Counted from the first letter of the stretch, positions 1-8,076 are shown. The stretch: DNA of 12,436 nt from an uncultured Parabacteroides sp. (GCA_900552415.1 USAD01000052.1:1-12436); one strand, 5' to 3'. Numbers and translations are program-made. Notes: generated by a model from the letters alone, not told the origin.

Positions 1-136
1 GGGCAAGAATCCCATAATGAGGATTTATATGAGCATAATACGATATACTCAAAAAAATCTTTCAACCACTTATGATTTTAAATTTCACTGCAGTGTATTG
101 GAAAATGGACTTTTGTCGTCGGAACATCGTGTTCCG
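1..136. other. Noncoding left edge downstream of the transporter gene
   Basis: This stretch lies 3' of the transporter gene and has no convincing coding region; the short ORFs across it are low-complexity or antisense to the transporter. It holds two small dyads: a perfect 10-bp palindrome CACTGCAGTG at 86-95, and a 6-bp stem with a 3-base loop (GGAACA-TCG-TGTTCC) at 121-135, immediately after the transporter stop. The second could help end the minus-strand operon, but no T-run follows it on that strand, so it is a weak terminator candidate. The neighbouring gene on the left is outside the window. Confidence 0.4.
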
Positions 137-1138
137 TTATGCGCCCGCATAGATCAGGCATGCGAGTCCTGTAAGGAAGAAGATGAACATCCCGACATTC
201 AGGTAGGTGGATGATACGGGCGCGTTCTTGAACTCTTTCCAGATCAGGATACCCCAAAGAGCAGAAACGAGCGTAGCGCCTTGGCCGAGTCCATAAGAGA
301 TGGCCGCTCCCGCTTTCTCGGATGCGATCATGCTGAACGATTGTCCGATACACCAGATGATTCCTCCCAATATGCCGACCATATGAGTTTTCAGGTCTCC
401 TTTAAAATAACCGGATCCTTTGATGGGCTCACCTTCTACTGGATGTCTCATGGCGATCGTGTTGAACACGAAAGTACTGAAAAATACACCCAAAGAGAAG
501 ATGAAGACTGCCGTGTAAGGTGTCAATTTCCCGGGTTGGGGATTGGCGAAATCGTTGAGATCCATTGAGGCGGCTACGAATCGATAGAAGAAGGCCATGA
601 TAGTGCCTGCGGCTATGGATAAGAACAGCCCTTTTGGGGAAAGATTTCTTGTGGACGAGAGCGCTTTCTTATAAGCCAATCCATTCAATAAGATCGCGAT
701 CGTGATTAACGTAACTCCAATGAAGATGTAGAGAGGATCTCCTTTGGTCGACCCGAAATAGTTGATTAAAACGCCCAGCACCAACGCCAGACCGATACCA
801 ACCGGGAAGGCCACCGACATTCCGCAGATTGTGATTGCCGCCGATAGGAGGATATTGGCCGCGTTGAATATGATTCCGCCAAGGAAAGCGCTTAAGAGAG
901 GCAGCATGCCTGCTTGAGAGAGATTGGACAAGAAGCCCTGTCCTTGTTCGCCCGTACTTCCGAGTGTTAAGGCGGACAGCAGGGAGAGCAACAGGATGCC
1001 GATAACATAATCCCAATAGAAATATTCGTATCGCCAGCTGCGAGCCGCTAATTTTTGCGTGTTTCCCCATGAACCCCAGCAAAGCATGGTGATGACGCAA
1101 AAGAATACGGCTAATGGATAATCTTGTACGATATACAT
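137..1138 (-). CDS. Ureide permease/GRP-family sugar (probable ribose) transporter
   Basis: This is a 333-residue integral membrane protein with about ten hydrophobic segments and almost no large soluble domain, as in the drug/metabolite transporter superfamily. The N-terminus (MYIVQDYPLAVFFCVITMLC, then WGSWGNTQK and YFYWDY at about 21-44) and the following Leu-rich helix strongly recall plant ureide permeases and bacterial GRP sugar uptake proteins such as GlcU and RbsU. The family imports small polar solutes through the inner membrane. The gene is last in a minus-strand operon, 28 bp after the ADP-ribosylglycohydrolase and downstream of ribokinase, so ribose is the best substrate guess; a nucleobase or nucleoside is the alternative. 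The ATG at 1138 is preceded by GATATCAT, almost the same leader as the gene before it. It corresponds in context to the transporter of B. thetaiotaomicron rus loci. The substrate is inferred from context; the family call is firm. Confidence 0.85.
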   Translation of the reverse strand: MYIVQDYPLAVFFCVITMLCWGSWGNTQKLAARSWRYEYFYWDYVIGILLLSLLSALTLGSTGEQGQGFLSNLSQAGMLPLLSAFLGGIIFNAANILLSAAITICGMSVAFPVGIGLALVLGVLINYFGSTKGDPLYIFIGVTLITIAILLNGLAYKKALSSTRNLSPKGLFLSIAAGTIMAFFYRFVAASMDLNDFANPQPGKLTPYTAVFIFSLGVFFSTFVFNTIAMRHPVEGEPIKGSGYFKGDLKTHMVGILGGIIWCIGQSFSMIASEKAGAAISYGLGQGATLVSALWGILIWKEFKNAPVSSTYLNVGMFIFFLTGLACLIYAGA

Positions 1139-1166
1139 ATGATATCAGTGTTAATCGTTGAAGATC

Positions 1167-2708
1167 TTATTTGTTATTTCCCGTATAGATTAATAGCTCG
1201 CTCATCTGGATTGATGCGTCCGCAGTCGGGTTCAGCCATTTAAAGGTTGCCGTATGCTTGCCTTCCGGTAATAGGTATTTCCAGAACAGCTCATGGCGAC
1301 GCTCGGCAAAAGAGGCCGGCAAGTTTGCGGTCTCGACCAATTGGCCATCGATATACATCTCGACTTTGGCGACATAATGTTCGTCTTTGGCTTGGACATA
1401 ACCCTTGAAGACCGCGCCATTTCCCTCGAATGATAATTCTCCAACCTCTTTTAAAGGTTTGTTGACTGCCACTTTCTCTTTAGGATACATGCCTTCGAAT
1501 GCCTTCTCGTAACGGACGGCAACCGGTTTTTGGCACTGGATGGTGATCTTGTCGTCGGCTACCGAGCCACCATTTCTTTGGATCATCTGAAGCGCTTGGT
1601 CATAACTCATCTGATAGGCCTTGTTCAAGGAGATATTGGTAAAGGCCAGATCCATCGATTCTACTTCCCTCAGGTTCTTCATCCAACGTTCGGGAATCTG
1701 TTTATAACCCAGGATTGTTCCCAGGATACCAGCGGCAGAGGCCGGGTTACAGTCTGAGTCTTGTCCACAGCGGGTCGCAATATCCATGGTCTTCTCGAAA
1801 TCGCCATCGCCATAAAGCAGGCCGATCAGGATATAGGCGCTATTGATGGTCGCATCGATGTTGAACGGAACATAAACGCCATCCGGGCAACCTATGTCGG
1901 AACTCCATTTTTTCTCACACTCGAACCATGTGCGTTTCCAGTCTTCAGGATAGGCTTTGTGCCAAGCGATTACGTCGCTCATGCATTTGTAATAGTCGCT
2001 TTCTTTCGGAATGGTCTTTAATGCCTCGGTCGCGATAAGTTCGATATCGTCGGTAATAAAGGCCAGGGCGTACATTGCGCCTACATAAACGCCACCGTAC
2101 CAGCCGTCGCCATAGTTCATGATATGACCAATCTTGTCGGAGATCTCGGAGGCGGCATTAGGCATACCGGGTGCCATCAGGCCGGCGTAATCGGCCTCGA
2201 TCTGGTAATCCAGGTCGTTGGCGTGTGGGTTGTTCAGCCAATGGCCTGACTCGGGCGGCATGATGCCTTGCAGGATGTTATATCTAGCGGCTTGATTGGC
2301 ATGCCATAAAGGATATTTGGCTTTGGCGAACGCCATGGCAAACGAGTCGACTGGCGCGTCGAGTCCGAGACGATCGAATACGTCGACGAAGGTCAGGTCC
2401 ATATAAACATCGTCATAAAGGCCGGGGACGTTCTCGTACCACCATTTGATATAACCGTCGGGCCAAGCGATGGGAACGTAGTCCTGGATCATGGTGCCGT
2501 TGTATTTGAACTCAGTCGGGCCACCATAAGAACAGCCGATGGTTTGGCCTGCCCAGCCACCTTTGATCTTGTCCATCAATGTTTCGGTGGAGATGGTAAT
2601 GCTTTCGGGGATTGTTTGTCCTGTTGGGGTTGAGGGCTGCTCAGAGCAGGAACTCCCAAGAGTCAGGCTGGATAATGCCGCTAATGCGTAGCGCGAGATT
2701 TTTTTCAT
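1167..2708 (-). CDS. Exported lipoprotein ADP-ribosylglycohydrolase (ARH family, PF03747)
   Basis: The protein has 513 residues. Residues 1-20 form a signal sequence ending before Cys21 (LGSSC), a loose Bacteroidota lipobox, so it is probably a lipoprotein in the periplasm or on the cell surface. Residues about 45-350 match the all-helical ADP-ribosylglycohydrolase fold: KGGWAGQTIG at 49-58, an acidic DDVYMD at 99-104 in the place of the family's TDDT-type metal motif, YGDGWYGG near 199-206, and the second metal-binding motif GQDSDCNPAS at 315-324. The family uses two Mg ions to hydrolyse N- or O-glycosidic bonds of ADP-ribose conjugates. Residues about 390-513 look like an added beta-sandwich domain. 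The gene sits between ribokinase (36 bp upstream) and the transporter (28 bp downstream), which suggests that it frees ribose or ADP-ribose outside the cytoplasm. An equivalent gene occurs in rus loci. The true substrate is not shown by the sequence; a nucleoside or other ribosyl compound is possible. Confidence 0.87.
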   Translation of the reverse strand: MKKISRYALAALSSLTLGSSCSEQPSTPTGQTIPESITISTETLMDKIKGGWAGQTIGCSYGGPTEFKYNGTMIQDYVPIAWPDGYIKWWYENVPGLYDDVYMDLTFVDVFDRLGLDAPVDSFAMAFAKAKYPLWHANQAARYNILQGIMPPESGHWLNNPHANDLDYQIEADYAGLMAPGMPNAASEISDKIGHIMNYGDGWYGGVYVGAMYALAFITDDIELIATEALKTIPKESDYYKCMSDVIAWHKAYPEDWKRTWFECEKKWSSDIGCPDGVYVPFNIDATINSAYILIGLLYGDGDFEKTMDIATRCGQDSDCNPASAAGILGTILGYKQIPERWMKNLREVESMDLAFTNISLNKAYQMSYDQALQMIQRNGGSVADDKITIQCQKPVAVRYEKAFEGMYPKEKVAVNKPLKEVGELSFEGNGAVFKGYVQAKDEHYVAKVEMYIDGQLVETANLPASFAERRHELFWKYLLPEGKHTATFKWLNPTADASIQMSELLIYTGNNK

Positions 2709-2744
2709 AATGATATCTGTTTAGGAATTAATATTCAGTTTGTT

Positions 2745-3683
2745 CTAGAAAATGTCCACTTCATTACGGTAGGGCACAGAGGATTGGGCTCCAGCCCGTC
2801 CGACTGATATGGCGGAAGCCTTGCAGGCAAACCGGACCGCCTCAACGAGTGAGCGGCCTTCAGCGATCGCTACGGCTAATGCTCCGTTAAACACGTCTCC
2901 TGCGGCGGTCGTATCGACGGCTTTGACCGGATAGGCCGGCACGAGTTCCTGTTGACCATTTGAATGGATTAGGGCTCCTTTTGCGCCTAATGTGATGATG
3001 ACGTTACGAACCCCTTGGCGGGCGATCGCTTCCGCGGCTTGTCCCGCTGAGTCGAGGTCGGTAATCTTTATGCCGGATATGGCTTCAGCTTCGGTTTCGT
3101 TTGGGGTGATCAGATAAAGATCACGTAACAAATCCGCAGAAAGTGGGGATGCCGGTGCCGGATTGAGAATGACCTGCTTACCAAGAGAGGCCGCTTTCCT
3201 GGCCGCATATTCGATGCTGGCCATTGGGATTTCCAATTGCATGAGTAAAAGGTCGGCCCGTTCAATAGCCTCATCTGCCTTTTTCAAATCGGCAGGTAAT
3301 AGATTCGCGTTAGCTCCCGAGGCGACAACAATACAGTTTTCCGCGTTGTCATCGACCGTAATCAGGGCTACTCCCGAGGGATTTTCCAGGTCTGAGAAGA
3401 GAAAGGTCGTATCGATACCCTCTTCCTCGAACAGTTGTTGGGACTGATGCCCGAAAATGTCATTGCCGGTTTTACAGATAAAGGAGACTTGTCCGCCTAA
3501 TCGGGCAACGGCGACGGCTTGGTTCGCGCCTTTACCGCCCGGATTCATCAGGAATGTCCCACCTAATATGGTTTCGCCTGGGCGAGGCAAATGTCGTGCC
3601 TTGATTACCATATCGGTATTTGAGCTACCGATTACCAGGATCTGTTTTCCGTATTGTTCCTCTTTTTCTTTCTCTAGTTTCAT
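2745..3683 (-). CDS. rbsK: Ribokinase (PfkB family)
   Basis: The 312-residue cytoplasmic kinase phosphorylates ribose to ribose 5-phosphate with ATP, feeding the pentose phosphate pathway. Its sequence shows the ribokinase hallmarks in order: GSSNTDMV (19-26), the sugar-binding NPGGKGANQA (47-56), NPAPA (174-178), PNETEA (194-199), and the anion-hole/catalytic motif DTTAAGD (257-263), with Asp263 as the expected base. DTTAAGD rather than DATGAGD favours ribokinase over other PfkB sugar kinases. The start is the ATG at 3683. It gives a highly charged extension (KLEKEKEEQYGK) of about 12 residues before the usual start of the fold (QILVIGSSNTD), and no closer in-frame Met exists. It is the first gene of the minus-strand ribose operon. 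I found no good TAnnTTTG promoter upstream on this strand. Deoxyribokinase activity cannot be excluded. Confidence 0.92.
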   Translation of the reverse strand: MKLEKEKEEQYGKQILVIGSSNTDMVIKARHLPRPGETILGGTFLMNPGGKGANQAVAVARLGGQVSFICKTGNDIFGHQSQQLFEEEGIDTTFLFSDLENPSGVALITVDDNAENCIVVASGANANLLPADLKKADEAIERADLLLMQLEIPMASIEYAARKAASLGKQVILNPAPASPLSADLLRDLYLITPNETEAEAISGIKITDLDSAGQAAEAIARQGVRNVIITLGAKGALIHSNGQQELVPAYPVKAVDTTAAGDVFNGALAVAIAEGRSLVEAVRFACKASAISVGRAGAQSSVPYRNEVDIF

Positions 3684-3995
3684 GGTATTAATATGTTTCT
3701 TTCGCGAAGATAATGGCTAATTTGAATAATAGATAAAGATTATATGGTCTGGATAAGGAGGCCTAATCGGTCATATTTTGCGTGCTTCTATTGATTAGAT
3801 ATTGTTTTATAGTTATTTATGATTTTGGAGATGACTCTTATTGGATATTCCTGTTTTGATGAAGGTGCCGATTGGATTTATTATGGAGAGAAGTGTTGTG
3901 GCGATTGATTGTTTTTCGCAAAGGATATGTTCTCTTTCTTGACTGGATCTTTGGCGGAGTATTTGTGAATATTATGTTAATATTACAGGATATTG

Positions 3996-4026
3996 TTTCT
4001 ATTTTGGTTTATAATCGATATTTTTG
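3996..4026 (+). promoter_or_regulatory. Bacteroidota-type promoter candidate for the peptidase operon
   Basis: A perfect -7 element TATTTTTG (consensus TAnnTTTG) at 4019-4026 is preceded, with a 19-bp spacer, by TTTC at 3996-3999 (one mismatch to the -33 TTTG). Transcription would begin near 4033 and leave an untranslated leader of about 110 bases before the ATG at 4147. The match is by eye in AT-rich DNA, where chance matches are common. Confidence 0.45.
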
Positions 4027-4033
4027 GCGCCGA

Positions 4034-4076
4034 AATGAAATTTCATTAAGCATTGAGATGATAAAATGAAATTTCA
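4034..4076. promoter_or_regulatory. Twin palindromes, possible operator pair
   Basis: A perfect 14-bp palindrome AATGAAATTTCATT lies at 4034-4047, and a second copy of its core, TGAAATTTCA, lies at 4067-4076. The dyad centres are 31 bp apart, close to three helical turns, so both sites would face the same side of the DNA. They sit directly downstream of the predicted promoter and upstream of the first peptidase gene. This fits a dimeric repressor binding cooperatively, but no regulator is encoded in the window and AT-rich dyads can arise by chance. Confidence 0.45.
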
Positions 4077-4146
4077 GGCCTTTGCTAAATGTTAATTTTT
4101 TATTCCTTGATAGGATTGGAAGTTTTGGTATTCAAATAGAAAAGTT

Positions 4147-5688
4147 ATGAAGAGAAGGATGATTATGATGGCGCCGTTGTTCGCCGGTCTGTTGATGACG
4201 GCAACATCGTATGCGCAAACGAGTTTGTCGGAAGAGATGGCCTTTCGGGTCAAGAATGAGGCGTTCAATAATTCCCATGTTGAGGAGTTGGCGCAATTTA
4301 TGACGGATGATTTAGGACCACGGTTGGCGGCCTCGAAAATGAAACTGCGATCGGAGAAGATGGTTATCGATAAGCTGGGAGAGATGGGGTTGACCAATCC
4401 ACGTGCGGAATTCGCTTATGATTTCGCTAAAGGCGGATGGGACAACGAGAAGGTTTATGCCGCGATGACGGCGCCCTATTATTGTGCTTTCGCCGCGAAT
4501 CCAAAAGCATGGTCGGGCAGTACGAATGGTTTGGTTGAGGCCGAATGTGTGGCTCTTGAGGTGGAGCAGGAAGCTGATTTGGAAAAATATAAGGGGAAAC
4601 TGGCAGGAAAGATTGTCCTGATGCCTGTTCAGCAGACTTATGAGATGTCGTTTGAGCCTTTGGCTAGCCGTTATACGGAAGAGGAGTTGGAAGAGTTGGC
4701 GCTCGATCCTCGTCCGAGAGCGCCACGGCGTCGGGGTGGCACCGATTGGCAGGCCGCACGTAAGTTGCAGCAGGCGATCACGGATATGCTTCGTCAGGAG
4801 AATGTCGTGGCTGTTGTTTCGGGAAGCGGTACCTTCAATGTCCCGAGTTCTCGTGGGGTGCAATATAAGGTAGGCGATCCGGAGCCATTGCCCGAGGTTG
4901 TGCTTCCGATTGAGGATCATGGGCGTATGGTGCGTATGTTGACAAAGGGTGAGCCTGTTAAGATGGCGCTGGAGATCAAGAACGTCTTTACTGATAACCA
5001 GAAGATCAACAACGTTATCGCCGAGATTCCGGGAACAGACCCGAAATTGAAGGATGAGGTGGTTTTGATCGGGGCACATCTCGACTCTTGGCATGGTGGA
5101 ACAGGTGGTGCCGACAATGCGTCGGGTTGTATTGTCATGATGGAGGCGATGCGTATTATCAAGGCTTTAGGGGTTTCTCCACGGCGAACGATCCGTATCG
5201 CCTTGTGGGGTGGCGAGGAACAGGGCCTTTATGGTTCACGTGGTTACGCTAAGCGTTATTTGTATGATGCCGAGAAGAACAAGAAACTGTCCGGCTTTGA
5301 GGATTTCGCTCTTTATTTGAATATGGATAATGGTTCTGGTCGTTTCCGGGGCATTTATTTGGAGGAGAATGACGCGGCGGTTCCTTTCTTTAAGGAATGG
5401 GGTAAGGCTTTGGAGTCATTAGGGTTCACGACCCTGACGTTACGTAAGACGAGTGGCACGGATCATCTCTCGTTCATACGTTATGGTTTGCCCGCTTTCC
5501 AGTTTATCCAGGATGAGTTGGAATATGACCGGACTTACCACACGGTTATGGATACTTATGAGCGCCTGTCTTTGAGTGACTTGACGGTTGATGCCGCTAT
5601 GGTGGCTTGGTTGGCTCTTAATGCGGCTATGGATGATAAGACCGTTCCCGTGAAACCGGGTTATCCAGTAGTTGAGGCGGCTCGTTAA
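4147..5688 (+). CDS. Exported M28-family metallopeptidase, carboxypeptidase Q-like
   Basis: The 513-residue protein has a signal peptide (MKRRMIMMAPLFAGLLMTAT, cleavage likely after SYA or YAQ near 23-24), so it acts in the periplasm or outside the cell. Residues about 110-280 probably hold the PA-like insert found in carboxypeptidase Q relatives, with a basic stretch PRAPRRRGG near 190-198. The catalytic domain carries the whole canonical M28 di-zinc site: HLD (His311, Asp313), Asp323 in GADNASG, the GGEEQG motif (Glu357 base, Glu358 ligand), Asp394 in NMDNGSG, and His465 in TYHTVMDT. It should release single amino acids from peptide ends, as an aminopeptidase or dipeptidase. It is the first gene of a two-gene plus-strand operon; the second peptidase starts 48 bp after its stop. 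Exact specificity cannot be read from the sequence. Confidence 0.9.
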   Translation: MKRRMIMMAPLFAGLLMTATSYAQTSLSEEMAFRVKNEAFNNSHVEELAQFMTDDLGPRLAASKMKLRSEKMVIDKLGEMGLTNPRAEFAYDFAKGGWDNEKVYAAMTAPYYCAFAANPKAWSGSTNGLVEAECVALEVEQEADLEKYKGKLAGKIVLMPVQQTYEMSFEPLASRYTEEELEELALDPRPRAPRRRGGTDWQAARKLQQAITDMLRQENVVAVVSGSGTFNVPSSRGVQYKVGDPEPLPEVVLPIEDHGRMVRMLTKGEPVKMALEIKNVFTDNQKINNVIAEIPGTDPKLKDEVVLIGAHLDSWHGGTGGADNASGCIVMMEAMRIIKALGVSPRRTIRIALWGGEEQGLYGSRGYAKRYLYDAEKNKKLSGFEDFALYLNMDNGSGRFRGIYLEENDAAVPFFKEWGKALESLGFTTLTLRKTSGTDHLSFIRYGLPAFQFIQDELEYDRTYHTVMDTYERLSLSDLTVDAAMVAWLALNAAMDDKTVPVKPGYPVVEAAR

Positions 5689-5736
5689 ATGGGAATAAAT
5701 AGAGATTCCTCCTTTTGGTTATCGGTTGAAAAATAG

Positions 5737-7842
5737 ATGGATATTGGAATGAATCGGTTTAAACTTATATGTCTTGTTGGTCTTGCGCTGTCAGTTATGA
5801 CAGTGAAGGGCCAAAATTACACTACGCCATTCAATCATTGTCTGTTGGATGAGAAAGTGTATGATCAGTTGGTCGGTGAGTCGTCGGGCGAGCAGGCCTA
5901 TTATCATATCTTGGATGTAGCGCCTTATGAGCGCGACCGTCTGGCTTCCGATTATTCGGGCCTCTTCATGGAATCCAAGTATGTGGTTAATTTGTTGAAA
6001 AGTTATGGCATTGATAACGCGACGGTCGAGCAGCTAGGCAAGACGAAGACATGGGATGGTGTCAGCGCCTCCATGTGGGAGGTATCGCCTAAAACGGCGA
6101 AGATCGCGGATTATCGTGATCTGGCCGCGATCTTGGGTCAAGGTAGTAAGAATACCGATGTGACGGCACCTTTGGTTTGGGTGGGCCAAGGAGACAGTTT
6201 GACGATCTCCGCTCTCGACCTGAAAGGGAAGATTGCCGTGACGGAGGCTGCGGCTTCTCGGGTACACGATCGCCTGGTTGGGGCTGGCGCCTTGGGCGTG
6301 GTCAGTTTCTATTCGCCTCGACCCTTGATCGATCCGCTTCAGATCCCCAATAGCGGTATCCGGGGTAATAATCCAACCTTCTGCATCAACTTGACGCCTC
6401 GCGACGGCTATGCCCTGCGGGATCGCTTGATGAAAGGGGAGAAGATTACCGTTCACGTGAAGATTGAGGCGACTACTGAGGAGACAGAGATCGAAGTGCC
6501 AACTTGTGTGATCCCGGGATCGGATCCAGAGGCGGGAGAGGTCATCTTCTCGGCTCACCTTTTTGAGGGATATGTGAAGTTGGGCGCGAATGATAACATT
6601 TCCGGATCTATGGCTTTGGTCGAGACTGCCAGAACCTTGAATCAGTTGATTCGTGACGGACGGATTCCCCAACCGAAACGTTCGATCCGCTTCATTTGGG
6701 TTCCAGAGTTCCAGGGCACCATTCCTTGGGCGATCAAACATAAGGATTTGCTGGATAACATGCTGTGCAATATCAATCTGGATATGGTTGGCCTTTGGCT
6801 GAGCAAACATGGCTCTTATCTGTGCATGCACCGGACGACAATGGGTAATCCTCATTATTTGAATGATGTCGCTGAATCGTTCTTCCATTATATGGGCGCG
6901 ACGAACAAGGCCTTTGTGGCGACAGGTGTTGGCCGACCTGAGGCGTTGAAACCGGTGTTCAGTACGACGGGCTCTCATGATCCATTTTACTATTCGATCA
7001 ACGCGCATTATGGCGCGTCCGACCATCAGGTGTTTAACGATTGGGGCGTACAGGTTCCGGGAATCATATTGATCACTTGGCCGGATAACTTCTACCATAC
7101 CTCGGGCGATCGTCCTTCGATTTGTGATCCGACCCAGTTGCGTCGGGCTGTTGTCCTGGCATCGGCTACGGCCTATACGATCGCTTCCGCCGACTTGGAT
7201 GGGGCGCTGTCGATCGCTGGAGAGGTGGCCTCGAATGCCCAGAAGCGGATTGGTCTGAAATTGGCTGAGGATTTGTCAGGATGGAACAAGCTTTCGGCCG
7301 ATCAATTGGCCGCCGCATACAAGAAGGCGGTGTTTGATCAGGAGGCGGTGGTCTTGAATGAGATTGCGACGGTGAAGAGCGTTCAGGAGCTGGCGCCGGG
7401 AGAGAAAGTCTTGGCGGATTATCTGGAGACCTTGGTTTCCTCATTGAAGTCGACCTTGGCTTTGAATAAGGCGAATTTGGCGATGGCGTTGAAAGCCCGC
7501 ACGAAGGCGTTGGATGTCATGGTGAGCGACAAGATAGCGTTAACAGCGGAGGAGAAGGCCGCTTCGAAGGTATTCCCGAAATCAACATCGTTGGTAAAGG
7601 AGCGGGGTTATGGTGTCTTGAATTCTATTCCTCAGGAGTTGTCGAAGAAATATGGTCTCTTGAAGGGAACCCGTTTATCTTTGGCTCATGGTGATGATAT
7701 CGCGAAGTTGACCGTTTCTGGCGACTTAAGTGTTTTGGACATTAAGAAGATGCAGGACGCGCAATTTCCGGATGCGGATAGCCTGTCTGATATTATGCGT
7801 TTTATGGATTTATTGAAAGAGGCCGGTTTGGTCGCTTTCTGA
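5737..7842 (+). CDS. Exported divergent M28-superfamily peptidase
   Basis: The 701-residue protein has a signal peptide (about residues 5-25, ending VKGQ). The ATG at 5737 gives MDIGMNRF; the internal ATG at 5749 (MNRF) leaves a more typical signal sequence and may be the true start. Residues about 125-240 resemble a PA-type insert. The catalytic domain follows from about 255, with His274 (SAHLFEGY), Asp286 (LGANDNISG), Glu324 (WVPEFQG), Asp349 (NINLDMVG) and His454 (NFYHTSGD). Compared with classical M28 enzymes the Asp of the HxD motif is absent, and the Glu-Glu pair is Glu-Phe. This resembles the PEtIGS-type branch of M28-like aminopeptidases (DUF4910-like). Residues about 480-701 form a long, mostly helical C-terminal extension of unknown role. 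The gene shares an operon with the upstream M28 peptidase, suggesting joint peptide breakdown outside the cytoplasm. Confidence 0.82.
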   Translation: MDIGMNRFKLICLVGLALSVMTVKGQNYTTPFNHCLLDEKVYDQLVGESSGEQAYYHILDVAPYERDRLASDYSGLFMESKYVVNLLKSYGIDNATVEQLGKTKTWDGVSASMWEVSPKTAKIADYRDLAAILGQGSKNTDVTAPLVWVGQGDSLTISALDLKGKIAVTEAAASRVHDRLVGAGALGVVSFYSPRPLIDPLQIPNSGIRGNNPTFCINLTPRDGYALRDRLMKGEKITVHVKIEATTEETEIEVPTCVIPGSDPEAGEVIFSAHLFEGYVKLGANDNISGSMALVETARTLNQLIRDGRIPQPKRSIRFIWVPEFQGTIPWAIKHKDLLDNMLCNINLDMVGLWLSKHGSYLCMHRTTMGNPHYLNDVAESFFHYMGATNKAFVATGVGRPEALKPVFSTTGSHDPFYYSINAHYGASDHQVFNDWGVQVPGIILITWPDNFYHTSGDRPSICDPTQLRRAVVLASATAYTIASADLDGALSIAGEVASNAQKRIGLKLAEDLSGWNKLSADQLAAAYKKAVFDQEAVVLNEIATVKSVQELAPGEKVLADYLETLVSSLKSTLALNKANLAMALKARTKALDVMVSDKIALTAEEKAASKVFPKSTSLVKERGYGVLNSIPQELSKKYGLLKGTRLSLAHGDDIAKLTVSGDLSVLDIKKMQDAQFPDADSLSDIMRFMDLLKEAGLVAF

Positions 7843-7863
7843 TGTCCGGAAAGATAAGATAAG

Positions 7864-7922
7864 GAAAAAAGAGAGCGTGTCGGTGGGCTGCTTCGCCCGT
7901 TTAGACATGCTCTCTTTTCTTT
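7864..7922 (+). terminator. Strong hairpin terminator of the peptidase operon
   Basis: A 15-bp stem (AAAAGAGAGCGTGTC at 7867-7881 with GACATGCTCTCTTTT at 7904-7918, one G-T pair) encloses an inner stem GGGC/GCCC (7885-7888, 7895-7898). The right arm runs into TTTTCTTTT. It begins about 24 bp after the stop at 7842. The A-run on the left arm would give a U-run on the opposite strand, so it could work in both directions and also stop transcripts from the convergent kinase gene. Confidence 0.85.
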
Positions 7923-7953
7923 TGTATTGAATAAAGAATTTGAGTTCGGAGGT

Positions 7954-8063
7954 AATTCCAGTCCTGTTCGAGGAAAACTCCAGTCCGTTCCGAAGAAAAC
8001 TCCAGTCCTGTTCGAAGAAAACTCTGGTCCGTTTCGAGGAAAACTCCTTTCTGTCCCGGATAA
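7954..8063. repeat. Tandem repeat array 1, five 22-bp units
   Basis: Five consecutive units of exactly 22 bp begin at 7954, 7976, 7998, 8020 and 8042. Units 1 to 4 share AACTCCAGTCC followed by a variable CTGTTCGAGGAA or CGTTCCGAAGAA block; unit 5 is degenerate. A CG step recurs every 22 bp (7969/70, 7991/92, 8013/14, 8035/36, 8057/58) at the centre of TTCGAR, with partial dyad symmetry around it (AGT...TTCGAA...ACT in unit 3). There are no unique spacers, so it is not CRISPR. It abuts array 2, which has the same period, across a short gap. Function is unknown. Confidence 0.85.
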
Positions 8064-8076
8064 AATTGAGGCGTGA

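Larger units (their letters stand above)
3684..4146. other. AT-rich divergent intergenic region
   Basis: This 463-bp region separates the minus-strand ribose operon from the plus-strand peptidase operon and must carry control signals for both. It is clearly more AT-rich than the flanking genes. The only open frames in it are short, TTG-started and of unusual composition, so I call no gene. On the plus side it carries a promoter candidate (3996-4026) and a pair of palindromes (4034-4047, 4067-4076), described separately. On the minus side no clear TTTG / TAnnTTTG pair was found before the ribokinase start. Confidence 0.6.

Noticed and set aside
17..214. 65-residue plus-strand ORF at the left edge
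   Set aside because: It overlaps the transporter 3' end in antisense, and its composition shifts at the gene boundary, as expected for a chance frame.
3872..4069. 65-residue plus-strand ORF in the divergent intergenic region
   Set aside because: It starts with TTG, has the AT-rich composition of noncoding DNA and overlaps the predicted promoter and palindromes.
4312..5094. 260-residue minus-strand ORF opposite the first peptidase
   Set aside because: It is antisense to a well-supported M28 gene and has no family features.
6034..7098. 354-residue minus-strand ORF opposite the second peptidase
   Set aside because: It is an antisense shadow of a gene with a clear catalytic domain; its sequence is rich in Arg, His and Gln with no recognisable motif.
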